Assembly (NCBI GenBank): GCA_004366385.1
Contig: SIRU01000063.1
Span: 1-58,825 of the forward strand
DNA: 58,825 nt
Direction of reading: 5' to 3'
From: Actinomycetota bacterium
GTDB taxonomy: Bacteria > Actinomycetota > Thermoleophilia > Gaiellales > Gaiellaceae
Under the pieces are notes generated by a model. The model saw only the letters and a program-made list of their open reading frames with translations. It was not told the origin of the DNA and made no database searches. The position numbers and the translations under genes are program-made. Every line of letters starts with the position of its first letter. Within the stretch, counting starts at the first letter, position 1. Below, one piece after another: positions 6,921 to 14,566 of the stretch.

Positions 6921-8222
6921 TCAGGCCTGCGCGGGCTCTGGCGCCGGCGCGATCCCGGAGTCGTCGACCGGCTTGGGCATCTCCCGCAGGTGACGCTGTG
7001 GCGAGAAGACGATCCACAGGAAGGCGAGCCCGCCGCCCACCGCGCCGACGACGATCGTCTCGCGCAGCCCGATCCACGTCGCGAGCGCGCCGCCGAGCAG
7101 CGTCCCGGGCGGGATCGTCCCCCAGACCATGAAGCGCATCACGGCGTTCATCCGCCCCTGGAGCCGCGGCGGGCAGATCGCCTGCCGGTAGCTCACCTGG
7201 ACGATGTTGTAGACGACCACCGTGAACCCGAAGACGAGTTGGGCGGCGATCAGGAACGGGAGCGCCGCATTCCCGGCCGGTGCGGATGCGACGAGCAGGA
7301 GCGTCGGCCCGAACAGCGCAGCGACGGCGATGGTCGTCGGGCCGATGCCGAAGCGACCCGAGATGCGCGTCGCCGTGAACGCGGCGACGAGCGATCCGGC
7401 CGCGCCGACCGAGAACACGAGCCCGATGACGCCGGCCGAGAGGCCGAGCTCGCGGACGGCGAAGACGAGGATGATCGAGAACGCGACGTTCGAGAAGAAG
7501 TTCGAGGTCGCGGTGCACCCTGCCTGGGCGCGCAGGTTCGGGTTGCCGAGGACGAAGCGCAGCCCCTCCTTCAGCTCCGTCCACAGGCTCGCCTTCCGGC
7601 CGTTCACCACCGTGCGCTCCGGCCGCTCCTCGACCTTGCGGATCCGCAGCAGAAAGAGCCCCGAGGCGGCGAAGCTGATCGCGTCGGCGAGCACTGCGTA
7701 CGGCGCGGTCAGGACCTCGACCAGCAGGCCGCCGAGCCCGGGGCCGCCCACCTGCGCGGCCGAGCGGCTGATCTCGAGCTTCGAGTTCCCGTCGATGATC
7801 TGCTCCCGCTCGACGAGCGAGGGCAGGTACGACTGGTACGCGACGTCGAAGAACACCTGGCACAGGCCCACGAAGAAGCCCACGACGAAGAGCTGTGCCA
7901 GCGTCAGCGAGTCGAACGCGTACGCGACCGGGACGGTGGCGAGCAACAGGAAGCGGCCGAAGTCGCCGGCGATCAGGATCGGCCGTCGCGGCAGCCGGTC
8001 GACCCACACGCCGGCGGGCAGGGTGAAGAGGATGAACGGGAGGAAGAGGACGGTCCCGAGCGCCGCGACCTCGAACGCGCTCGCGTCGAGCACGAGGATC
8101 GCGACGAGCGGCAGCGCGAGCGCTCCCACCTGCGAGCCGAACTGGCTGATCGTCTCGGCCGACCACAGCCTCAGGAAGTCGCCGTGCCGCCAGAGACCGG
8201 TGCTGGGCCAGACGCTACGCAT
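6921..8222 (-). CDS. MFS transporter, probable drug exporter
   Basis: A 433-residue 12-helix major facilitator of the EntS/MFS_3 type. The N-terminal half has the signature loop GVWVDRLPRRPILIAGD between helices 2 and 3, and the family feature QVFFDVAYQSYLPSLV. Its start ATG 8222 overlaps the end of the upstream arsR-like gene by eight bases, so translation is probably coupled. An ArsR regulator with an exporter in one unit suggests export of an inducing toxic compound. The substrate is unknown. A second, distantly similar transporter is at 16691-17890. Confidence 0.88.
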   Translation of the reverse strand: MRSVWPSTGLWRHGDFLRLWSAETISQFGSQVGALALPLVAILVLDASAFEVAALGTVLFLPFILFTLPAGVWVDRLPRRPILIAGDFGRFLLLATVPVAYAFDSLTLAQLFVVGFFVGLCQVFFDVAYQSYLPSLVEREQIIDGNSKLEISRSAAQVGGPGLGGLLVEVLTAPYAVLADAISFAASGLFLLRIRKVEERPERTVVNGRKASLWTELKEGLRFVLGNPNLRAQAGCTATSNFFSNVAFSIILVFAVRELGLSAGVIGLVFSVGAAGSLVAAFTATRISGRFGIGPTTIAVAALFGPTLLLVASAPAGNAALPFLIAAQLVFGFTVVVYNIVQVSYRQAICPPRLQGRMNAVMRFMVWGTIPPGTLLGGALATWIGLRETIVVGAVGGGLAFLWIVFSPQRHLREMPKPVDDSGIAPAPEPAQA

Positions 8223-8754
8223 CGTCGGCAGGTGGTGGGAGGTCGGCCGCGGAGCGGAAGAGCGCGAACGCGAGCGTGTGCAGCTCGCCGGTCGAGTCCG
8301 CCGAGCCGTGGAACTCGGCGACGAGCTTCGCGAGCCGCTTCTGGAAGCGCGTGATGTTCGCGGAAGTGAGGCGGACGCGTGCGATCCCGGACTCGCCGTT
8401 CGGGTCGCCGCCCGTCGCGAGCGCCTCGTCGGCGGCCTGGCGGAGCATCAGCGCCGTGATCGCGCCGCCGTGGAGGTCGTCGGGGGCGGGGTCGACGCTC
8501 TTGAGCACGAAGAGGCGGGCGACGCGGCCGTAGTACTTCTCCGTCAGCGCACGGACCTTGCGCGTGCGGACGACGCGAACGAGCTCGGCTTTCTCCAGCA
8601 CCTTCAGGTGGTGGCCGACCGTGCCCTTCGGCATGTCGAGCGTCGTCGCCAGCTCGGTCGTGCTCGCGGCGCGCTGGTTGAGGAGCGTGATGATCCGCCC
8701 GCGCGTGGCGTCGCCGAGCGCGCGCAGCCGCTCGGGCTCGTCGACGACGAGCAC
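8215..8754 (-). CDS. ArsR-family winged-helix regulator
   Basis: A 179-residue DNA-binding protein. The N-terminal 85 residues form a winged helix: ALGDATRGRIITLLNQR, then the recognition helix MPKGTVGHHLKVLEKA, then the wing VRVVRTRKVRALTEKYYGR. The C-terminal half has no recognised domain and may bind a ligand. No metal-binding CXC of classical ArsR is present, so this is more likely a small-molecule regulator of the HTH_20 type. It precedes and overlaps the MFS exporter. A promoter and a 26-bp interrupted dyad lie about 40 bases upstream of its GTG start, and autorepression is the natural inference. Confidence 0.85.
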   Translation of the reverse strand: MLVVDEPERLRALGDATRGRIITLLNQRAASTTELATTLDMPKGTVGHHLKVLEKAELVRVVRTRKVRALTEKYYGRVARLFVLKSVDPAPDDLHGGAITALMLRQAADEALATGGDPNGESGIARVRLTSANITRFQKRLAKLVAEFHGSADSTGELHTLAFALFRSAADLPPPADDA

Positions 8755-8794
8755 GTCGTCGAGGTCGTAGTCGGGAATACGGTCGATGGTCGCG

Positions 8795-8820
8795 GAACAT
8801 ACGGGATTTGCCGACCGTTC
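8795..8820 (-). promoter_or_regulatory. Candidate operator for the ArsR-like regulator
   Basis: An interrupted dyad GAAC-N3-CGG-N6-CCG-N3-GTTC spans the -10 and spacer of the arsR promoter. Outer and inner half-sites are perfectly symmetric (7 of 10 positions in each arm). Its position would block RNA polymerase when bound. Assignment to this regulator is by location only. Confidence 0.45.
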
Positions 8821-8824
8821 GCAA
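8796..8824 (-). promoter_or_regulatory. Promoter of the arsR-MFS-mutM unit
   Basis: Read on the minus strand: -35 TTGCGA (8819-8824), a 17-base spacer and -10 TATGTT (8796-8801). The transcription start would fall near 8789, giving a leader of about 35 bases before GTG 8754. Confidence 0.5.
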
Positions 8825-8850
8825 GCTGGTTTCTCCGCAACGAGCGACCA

Positions 8851-8863
8851 AGGGTCAGACCCT
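8851..8863. repeat. Palindrome AGGGTC-A-GACCCT
   Basis: A perfect 6-bp inverted repeat around one base, upstream of the asparaginase gene. A related imperfect palindrome lies downstream at 9809-9830. The pair may be remnants of a small repetitive element. Confidence 0.35.
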
Positions 8864-8885
8864 GGCCAGGTCCGGAACGGCCGAG

Positions 8886-8891
8886 TACGGT
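8886..8891 (+). promoter_or_regulatory. -10 element of the asparaginase gene
   Basis: TACGGT nine bases before ATG 8901, with no Shine-Dalgarno sequence between them. This fits leaderless or near-leaderless transcription. Confidence 0.35.
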
Positions 8892-8900
8892 GGCGCCTCG

Positions 8901-9773
8901 ATGGAACCGATCGTGGTCGAGGTCACCCGTGGCGGCGTCGTCGAGGCGCGGCACGCCGTGCACGCGGTCGCCGTCTCGGACGGGGCCGTGGTGGAGGCCG
9001 CCGGCGACCCGCGGCTCGTGACGTACTTCCGCAGCTCCGCGAAGCCGATCCAGGCGCTCCCGGTGATCCGCGCCCGGCCGGATCTCGACGACCCCGAGAT
9101 TGCGATCGCGTGCGCGTCCCACCTCGCGCGACCCGAGCAGCTCGCTCCCGTGCGGTCGCTGCTCACGAAGGCTGCTGCCACGGAGGACGACCTCGAGTGC
9201 GGGCCGGAGCCGACGCGGCTCGAGCACAACTGCTCGGGCAAGCACGCAGCCCTGATCCTCCTGTGCCGGGAGCGGGGATGGCCCGTCCCCGGCTACCGGC
9301 TTCCCGAGCACCCGTGCCAGCAGGAGCTGCACGGAGAGGTCGCGGCAGCGGCCGAGGTCGACGCGGCCACGATGCCGACCGCCGCCGACGGGTGCGGGAT
9401 CGTCACCTTCGCGCTGCCGCTCGAACGGATGGCGCACGCGTTCTCTCGGCTCGCGTCACTCGACGGCGCGCCGCGCGCCGTCGCAGCGATGCGTGCGCAC
9501 CCGGACCTCATCCGCGGCCCGCTCGCCGCCGACACGATGCTCATGCGCGCTGCTCCCGGCTGGGTGGCGAAGGGCGGGGCCGAGGGCCTGCTCTGCGCCG
9601 TCGGGCCGGACGGGCTCGGCGTCGCGCTCAAGGTCGAGGACGGCGCGACGCGGGCGACGCGAGCGGCCGCGGCCGCGTTTCTGGCCCGCCTCGGAGTCGC
9701 GACCGGCGACCTCGGCGTGGTGCCCGTGCAGAACTCGCGCGGCGAGGTCGTCGGCGAGATGCGTGCGTCCTGA
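8901..9773 (+). CDS. L-asparaginase II family protein
   Basis: A 290-residue enzyme of the asparaginase II family (PF06089, Rhizobium AnsA type), which hydrolyses L-asparagine to aspartate and ammonia and is unrelated to E. coli AnsA/AnsB. Features of the family are YFRSSAKPIQALPVI at about residues 37-52, ACASHLARPEQL at about 75, LEHNCSGKHAALI at about 112-124 and ADGCGIVTFALPLERMA at about 160. The SSAK and CSGKH segments supply the proposed serine, lysine and cysteine active-site residues. It begins at ATG 8901 with no ribosome-binding site but a TACGGT -10 nine bases upstream. It diverges from the arsR unit and is followed by the sigma factor gene on its own promoter. Confidence 0.88.
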   Translation: MEPIVVEVTRGGVVEARHAVHAVAVSDGAVVEAAGDPRLVTYFRSSAKPIQALPVIRARPDLDDPEIAIACASHLARPEQLAPVRSLLTKAAATEDDLECGPEPTRLEHNCSGKHAALILLCRERGWPVPGYRLPEHPCQQELHGEVAAAAEVDAATMPTAADGCGIVTFALPLERMAHAFSRLASLDGAPRAVAAMRAHPDLIRGPLAADTMLMRAAPGWVAKGGAEGLLCAVGPDGLGVALKVEDGATRATRAAAAAFLARLGVATGDLGVVPVQNSRGEVVGEMRAS

Positions 9774-9808
9774 CTCGACCCGTCCTTCTCGGACATGTCC
9801 CCCTGGAG

Positions 9809-9830
9809 AAGGTGTCAGATGCTGACCCTT
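9809..9830. repeat. Imperfect palindrome between asparaginase and rpoD
   Basis: AAGGTGTCAG and GCTGACCCTT flank AT and pair with one bulge. Its core GTCAG/CTGAC resembles the palindrome at 8851-8863. It could act as the terminator of the asparaginase gene or be a repeat relic. It abuts the -35 of the rpoD promoter. Confidence 0.35.
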
Positions 9831-9858
9831 GTCGAAATCGGCCGGATCGGACTAGGAT
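9829..9858 (+). promoter_or_regulatory. Promoter of the sigma factor gene
   Basis: -35 TTGTCG (9829-9834), an 18-base spacer and -10 TAGGAT (9853-9858). The predicted leader is about 110 bases, unusually long for this window, leaving room for regulation. Confidence 0.45.
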
Positions 9859-9975
9859 TCGCGCGCTTGGTGTGGAGGAGCCGGGCGGTAGGCGGGCCGG
9901 CTCGAGCGTGGTGGCAGTGGCAGTTGCAAGTCGGTGTCGGTGTCCGTTCGAGCACGAGAGGAGAGGCCCGCAACG

Positions 9976-11070
9976 ATGCTGTCCGTCGAGATCGCCCTTC
10001 CCGAGGTCGAGGAGATCCAGCGACTGATCGAGCAGGGGCTCGAGCGCGGGTTCCTCACGTACGACGAGATCGTGACCGGCCTCGAGGAGGTCGAGCTCAC
10101 GAAGGAGCAGGTCGAGGACTTCTACACCTACCTGATCGACCACTCGATCGAGCTGGTCGAAGGCGTCGAGCACAAGGCGCTGCCGCACGAGGAGCCTCCG
10201 CCCGCCGAGGACGAGAAGACGCCGAAGCTCGACCTCTCGGTCGAGCCGTCGCTCGACTCGCTCCGTCTCTACCTGCGCGAGATCGGCAAGGTGCCGCTCC
10301 TCACCGCGGACCAGGAGATCTCGCTCGCGAAGCGCATCGAGCGCGGCGACATGTCCGCGAAGCAGCACATGATCGAGGCGAACCTGCGTCTCGTCGTCTC
10401 GATCGCGAAGGGCTACCTCGGCCGCGGGCTCTCGTTCCTCGACCTGATCCAGGAGGGCTCGCTCGGGCTCATCCGCGCGGTCGAGAAGTTCGACTACCGC
10501 AAGGGCTTCAAGTTCTCGACGTACGCGACCTGGTGGATCCGCCAGGCCGTCACGCGGGCGATCGCGGACAAGGCGCGCACGATCCGCATCCCCGTGCACA
10601 TGGTCGAGAAGCTGAACAAGGTCGTGCACATCGAGCGCCAGCTCGTCCAGCGCCTCGGACGCGAGCCGCTCCCGGAGGAGATCGCCGAGGAGCTCGAGAT
10701 CCACCCGGACGAGGTGCGCGAGATCCTGCGCATGTCGCAGCTCCCGATCTCGCTGGAGAAGCCGGTCGGCGAGGACGAGGACTCCTCGCTCGGCGACTTC
10801 GTGCCCGACGAGGCCGCGGAGTCGCCGTTCGACACCGCGCAGCTCTCCCTGCGCCGCGAGGACGTCGAGCTCGCGCTGCAGGCGCTCCCGGAGCGCGAGC
10901 GACGCGTCATCGAGCTCCGCTACGGGCTCGACGGCTCGCAGCCGTGCACGCTCGAGGAGGTCGGCCGCACGTTCGGCGTCACCCGTGAGCGCATCCGCCA
11001 GATCGAGAACAACACGCTGAAGAAGCTCGAGTCGCTGCCCGAGGCGCAGGGGCTCAAGGACTGCGTGTAG
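9976..11070 (+). CDS. rpoD: Primary RNA polymerase sigma factor (sigma-70)
   Basis: A 364-residue sigma-70 factor that directs RNA polymerase to housekeeping promoters. Region 1.1-like sequence occupies residues 1-50. Region 1.2 is [21 protein letters not shown]. Region 2 has [38 protein letters not shown] and the -10 recognition stretch [18 protein letters not shown]. Region 3 follows, and region 4 ends with the helix-turn-helix [19 protein letters not shown] that reads the -35. The compact length without a long acidic N-terminus is usual in some actinobacteria. ATG 9976 is preceded by GAGAGG at a nine-base distance; an upstream in-frame GTG at 9934 would add 14 residues that lack conservation. 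It is single in this window and very probably the group 1 factor. Confidence 0.93.
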   Translation: MLSVEIALPEVEEIQRLIEQGLERGFLTYDEIVTGLEEVELTKEQVEDFYTYLIDHSIELVEGVEHKALPHEEPPPAEDEKTPKLDLSVEPSLDSLRLYLREIGKVPLLTADQEISLAKRIERGDMSAKQHMIEANLRLVVSIAKGYLGRGLSFLDLIQEGSLGLIRAVEKFDYRKGFKFSTYATWWIRQAVTRAIADKARTIRIPVHMVEKLNKVVHIERQLVQRLGREPLPEEIAEELEIHPDEVREILRMSQLPISLEKPVGEDEDSSLGDFVPDEAAESPFDTAQLSLRREDVELALQALPERERRVIELRYGLDGSQPCTLEEVGRTFGVTRERIRQIENNTLKKLESLPEAQGLKDCV

Positions 11071-11087
11071 GGCGAGCCTCGCCCTAC
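11067..11087. terminator. Bidirectional hairpin shared by rpoD and mscS
   Basis: A perfect 9-bp stem, GTAGGGCGA with TCGCCCTAC, around a three-base loop. It contains both stop codons: TAG of rpoD in the left arm and CTA, the minus-strand stop of the MscS gene, in the right arm. There is no T-run, so termination strength is uncertain. Confidence 0.55.
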
Positions 11088-11860
11088 GAGGCGGGGAGGA
11101 GGCCGGCGTCGCCGAGCGCGGCGAGCACGCGCTCGCGGACCTCGCCCGTGATCTCGCCGACGTGCGAGCCGGGCGGCGCGTAGCCGACGACGTTCAGCCA
11201 GGCCGTCTTCTCGCCGACGTCGCCCACGTGCACCTTGAGCGCCTCGGTGCCCCGCGTGCCTGCGGCCGCCTCCTCCGCGACCCGGCGCGCCTCCGCGAGC
11301 GGCGCTGCGATCGAGACGGGCACCTGCACCGTGAGGATGCGTCGCGGATCGCCGACGGAGCGGTTGACGATGACGTTCGAGACCATCCGCTGGTTGGGGA
11401 CGAACACGTGGCGGTCCTCGTCGGTCACGAGCTTCGTGTAGCTCAGCGACATCTCGGACACGACGCCCGTGTGCTGGTCGACGGTGATCCGGTCGCCGAG
11501 CCGGATCGGCTGCGAGAACGCGATCAGCACCCCCGAGCCGAGGTTGGCGAGCGGCGTCGTGAGTGCGAGCCCGGCGATGACCGCGAGCACAGCGCTCGAC
11601 GCGAGGAACGCGCGCGCCACCTCCTGGGTCAAGGGGAAGATCGAGAGCACGCTCCAGGTGCCGATGAACGCGACGAGCGCGACGACGACCCGGAGGAGGA
11701 AGCCGAACGTCGTCCGCCGCCGCGCCGCCACGGCCGGGTCGCGCTCGGCGAGGCGGCGCTCGTAGCGGTTGAAGGCGAGCCGCAGCGCGAAACGCACCAC
11801 GATCACGATCACGAGCCAGATCGCGCCGACGACGAGGGCCTTCGCGAAGTTCGAGTCCAC
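11084..11860 (-). CDS. Small-conductance mechanosensitive channel, MscS family
   Basis: A 258-residue inner-membrane channel that opens under membrane tension to release solutes on osmotic downshift. Three transmembrane helices are visible: about residues 8-28, 50-75 and the pore helix at about 83-115, with the glycine/alanine-rich packing AVIAGLALTTPLANLGSGV. The beta-domain follows with the family motif QPIRLGDRITVDQHTGVVSE, then VPNQRMVSNVIVNRS. The C-terminal alpha/beta domain is complete. GTG 11860 is the only plausible start before the upstream gene's stop at 11908. No ribosome-binding site is seen, so co-transcription with the SHOCT gene is likely. Confidence 0.88.
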   Translation of the reverse strand: MDSNFAKALVVGAIWLVIVIVVRFALRLAFNRYERRLAERDPAVAARRRTTFGFLLRVVVALVAFIGTWSVLSIFPLTQEVARAFLASSAVLAVIAGLALTTPLANLGSGVLIAFSQPIRLGDRITVDQHTGVVSEMSLSYTKLVTDEDRHVFVPNQRMVSNVIVNRSVGDPRRILTVQVPVSIAAPLAEARRVAEEAAAGTRGTEALKVHVGDVGEKTAWLNVVGYAPPGSHVGEITGEVRERVLAALGDAGLLPAS

Positions 11861-11907
11861 GGCAGGGAGTTCGGCGCGCCCGGCCGTGAGCCTGCCGCAG
11901 TTCTGCG

Positions 11908-13275
11908 CTACCCGCCCGAGAGGACTCTGCTCTTCGCGGCGGCGTACTCGTCGTCGGTGAGCTCGCCGCGCGCGTGCAGGTCGGCGAGGGTCGCGAGCGT
12001 CGAGGTGAGATCGCCTTCGGCAGCGGCCGCCGGAGCAGCGGCGGCCTGCCCCTGCGTCGCCCGCTCGCGGGCGGTCTCCCACCAGCCTGCGAGCTGCGCG
12101 CGGGCCTCCGCGATCAGGGTCGACCCGGACACGTCCGGGAACTCGGCGAGCGTCTGGCGGCGAGTGACCTCGATCCAGACTGCGCCCAGCGCGACGAGGA
12201 CGACGACGAGGAGGAGCCGCGCGAAGTCCCCGACGGGGCCGGTGAGCAGGAGCACGAGCCCGACGAGCGCGAGCCCGGCGTAGGCCCAGAGGCGTTCCCG
12301 CAGCGCCGGCGCGAGGAAGCGGCGCGCGGCGGCGGCGCGCGGCCCCGGCCCCGCCAGCCACGCGGCCACCAGGAAGAGCGCTCCGACGACGAACAGCCAG
12401 CGGTACGAGTGCCGGAGCAGCTCGGTGACGATGTCCCAGGCGTTCCCGGCCGCGGCTTTCGTGCTCGTGTCGGTCACGAGCTCGTTCACGAGGTAGTTGC
12501 CGGCGAGGTTCACCGCCACGAGCCCGAGCACGCCCACGATCAGCAGCGAGACGCCGATCCTGCGAACGGCTCGCCGCCGGTCACCCGCCAGCCAGACCGC
12601 GAGCCCGAACGCGCCGAGCGTGAGGAGCGGCAGCGCCCAGGCGAGCGTGTTCAGGATTCGGAACACGTCCTGCGCCGTGTCGAGCTCGTCCGAGCGGAAG
12701 ATCTCGATGCGGCCGACGTCTTCGGGCAGCCGGCCCTCGATCCGGCCGCGGATCCCGACCCGGTCGGCGGCCTCGAGCACGATCCGCTCCAGGTCGAGCG
12801 TCACCACTCCGCCCGCTGTCGAGATCCGCCCTTCGTCGCCCTCGAGGACGAGGACGAGCGTCTCGTGCGACTCCTCGAGCGTCGCGGTCCACAGGCGCTG
12901 GAGCCGCGGCTGCTCGAGCGCGCGCGCCACGAGCGTGTACGCGGCCTCGCGGAGGCCGGCGGTGGCGGGACCCGAGAGCGACTTGTAGTCGGCGGGCAGC
13001 TGCGCTCGCAGCTCCGCCTCGACGTCCACCGACGCGAACAGCTCGTCCACGGCCCGGGTCGCGACGGCGTCCCGGATTGCGGCGTCCTCGATCAGCTCGG
13101 TGCTGGTGTCGGCGAAGACCTCCGTGTTCAGCGCGACGCGGTCGACCCAGACCGCGAACGACGAGAGCAGCAGCAGCAGCGACGCGAGGACGAGCGCGAT
13201 CCAGCCGACGGTCGCGCGGCCTCGCCGCTTCCTCGGCGTGGATGGTGCGGGTGCGGTGGGTGCGCTCTCGCTCAC
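11908..13275 (-). CDS. Multi-pass membrane protein with C-terminal SHOCT domain
   Basis: A 455-residue protein. A basic N-terminus leads into a transmembrane helix (about residues 25-45). A long extracytoplasmic region (about 50-200) rich in acidic residues follows, then about five more helices: roughly 208-230, 238-262, 292-315, 332-350 and 355-372. The C-terminal 30 residues, LATLADLHARGELTDDEYAAAKSRVL, are a SHOCT domain, a short helical module often found at the ends of actinobacterial membrane proteins and thought to mediate oligomerisation. The role is unknown. The GTG 13275 start has minus-strand TAGGCT nine bases upstream and no Shine-Dalgarno. The -10 overlaps the end of the aspartokinase gene, whose stop is 12 bases away. 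Confidence 0.75.
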   Translation of the reverse strand: MSESAPTAPAPSTPRKRRGRATVGWIALVLASLLLLLSSFAVWVDRVALNTEVFADTSTELIEDAAIRDAVATRAVDELFASVDVEAELRAQLPADYKSLSGPATAGLREAAYTLVARALEQPRLQRLWTATLEESHETLVLVLEGDEGRISTAGGVVTLDLERIVLEAADRVGIRGRIEGRLPEDVGRIEIFRSDELDTAQDVFRILNTLAWALPLLTLGAFGLAVWLAGDRRRAVRRIGVSLLIVGVLGLVAVNLAGNYLVNELVTDTSTKAAAGNAWDIVTELLRHSYRWLFVVGALFLVAAWLAGPGPRAAAARRFLAPALRERLWAYAGLALVGLVLLLTGPVGDFARLLLVVVLVALGAVWIEVTRRQTLAEFPDVSGSTLIAEARAQLAGWWETARERATQGQAAAAPAAAAEGDLTSTLATLADLHARGELTDDEYAAAKSRVLSGG

Positions 13276-13284
13276 GGCTCGTGG

Positions 13285-13290
13285 AGCCTA
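13285..13290 (-). promoter_or_regulatory. -10 element of the SHOCT membrane protein gene
   Basis: Minus-strand TAGGCT, nine bases before GTG 13275. It overlaps the stop codon of the upstream aspartokinase gene, so the downstream gene may have its own leaderless transcript. Confidence 0.35.
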
Positions 13291-14541
13291 CTCCGATCGG
13301 CCCGAGGCCGCGTCACCGCTCAGGAAGCGGCGGTGGAGGGCGACGACCGCGCCCTCGACCTCGTCGCTCCCGACGAGGCAGGTGATCTTGATGGGGGACG
13401 TCGAGATCAGCCGCAGGTTGATGCCCTCGTCGGCGAGCGTGCGGAACATCTGCGCCGCGACACCGGGGTGGGAGCGCATGCCGGCGCCGATGAGCGAGAC
13501 CTTGCCGAGGTCGCCGACCTCCTCGATCTCGATTGCGCCGATCGACTCCTGCGCCGTGTCGAGGGCCTTCCGCGTCGCGACGACGTCCTCGCGTGGCACC
13601 GAGAACGACAGCTCGGCCGACCCGTGCACCGCGTTCTGGAGGATCGTGTCGACGCTGACGTGCTCGCCCGCGACGGCCTCGAAGATCGCGGCCGCGACGC
13701 CCGGCCGGTCGGGGACGCCGCGCAGCGTGAAGAGCACCTCGTCCTCGGAGTGCGTGACGGCCGAGATGATCGGCTCCTCCATGCCCGCGACGTCCTGCAC
13801 CCAGGTTCCTGGCTCCTCCGAGAATGTCGACCGCGCGTGGATGGGCACATCGTGCCCGCGCGCGAGCTCCACCGCACGGAGAGCGAGCACGCGTGCGCCT
13901 GACGCGGCCATCTCGAGCATCTCCTCGTACGAGACCGTCTCGAGCTTGCGCGCGTCCGGGACGAGGCGCGGGTCGGCGGTGAAGACGCCCGGGACGTCCG
14001 AGTAGATCTCGCACGCGGCCCCGAGCGTCGCCGCGAGCGCGACCGCCGTGAGGTCGCCGGCGCCGCGGCCGAGGGTGGTGACGTCCATCGTGTCGCGCGA
14101 GAACCCCTGGAACCCGGCGACGAGGACGATCCTCCCGTCGTCGAGCGCCTGCAGGACGCGAACGGGCGTGATCTGCCGGATCTTCGCGCGGGTGTGGACC
14201 GAGTCGGTGAGAATCCCGGCCTGCGAGCCCGTGAAGGAGACGGCCTCCTGGCCGAGGTCGTGCACCGCCATCGCGACGAGCGCGCACGCGACGCGCTCCC
14301 CGGTCGAGAGCAGCATGTCGAGCTCGCGCGGATGCGGGTGCGGCGAGACCTGGCTCGCGAGCTCGAGCAGCGAGTCCGTCGTCTTCCCCATCGCCGAGAC
14401 CGTGCTGACGACGCGGACGCCGCGCTCGCGCGCCTGCACGAGCCTCCGCGCGACGTGGCGGATCTTCTCCGGGTCGGCCACCGACGAGCCGCCGAACTTC
14501 ATGACGACGGTCTCGGCCGCGGGCTCGGGGACTGCGCTCAT
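13288..14541 (-). CDS. lysC: Aspartate kinase
   Basis: A 417-residue enzyme that phosphorylates aspartate, the first step to lysine, threonine and methionine. The N-terminal kinase domain shows [14 protein letters not shown] near residue 14, the catalytic [17 protein letters not shown] and the nucleotide-site segment [15 protein letters not shown]. Two ACT regulatory domains follow (about residues 260-400), including [15 protein letters not shown] and [20 protein letters not shown]. The allosteric inhibitor is probably lysine and/or threonine, by family. ATG 14541 has minus-strand TAGCCT eight bases upstream. An internal translation start for a beta subunit, as in other gram-positives, is possible but not demonstrated. 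It diverges from a phosphodiesterase-like gene across 25 bases. Confidence 0.95.
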   Translation of the reverse strand: MSAVPEPAAETVVMKFGGSSVADPEKIRHVARRLVQARERGVRVVSTVSAMGKTTDSLLELASQVSPHPHPRELDMLLSTGERVACALVAMAVHDLGQEAVSFTGSQAGILTDSVHTRAKIRQITPVRVLQALDDGRIVLVAGFQGFSRDTMDVTTLGRGAGDLTAVALAATLGAACEIYSDVPGVFTADPRLVPDARKLETVSYEEMLEMAASGARVLALRAVELARGHDVPIHARSTFSEEPGTWVQDVAGMEEPIISAVTHSEDEVLFTLRGVPDRPGVAAAIFEAVAGEHVSVDTILQNAVHGSAELSFSVPREDVVATRKALDTAQESIGAIEIEEVGDLGKVSLIGAGMRSHPGVAAQMFRTLADEGINLRLISTSPIKITCLVGSDEVEGAVVALHRRFLSGDAASGRSE

Positions 14542-14549
14542 CGAGTCGG

Positions 14550-14559
14550 AGGCTATCGT
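14550..14559. promoter_or_regulatory. Overlapping divergent -10 elements of lysC and phosphodiesterase
   Basis: AGGCTATCGT contains TAGCCT on the minus strand (14550-14555) and TATCGT on the plus strand (14554-14559), sharing the TA pair at 14554-14555. They lie eight and seven bases before the two start codons, so both transcripts would be leaderless and polymerase could bind in only one direction at a time. Confidence 0.55.
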
Positions 14560-14566
14560 TGCCCGC

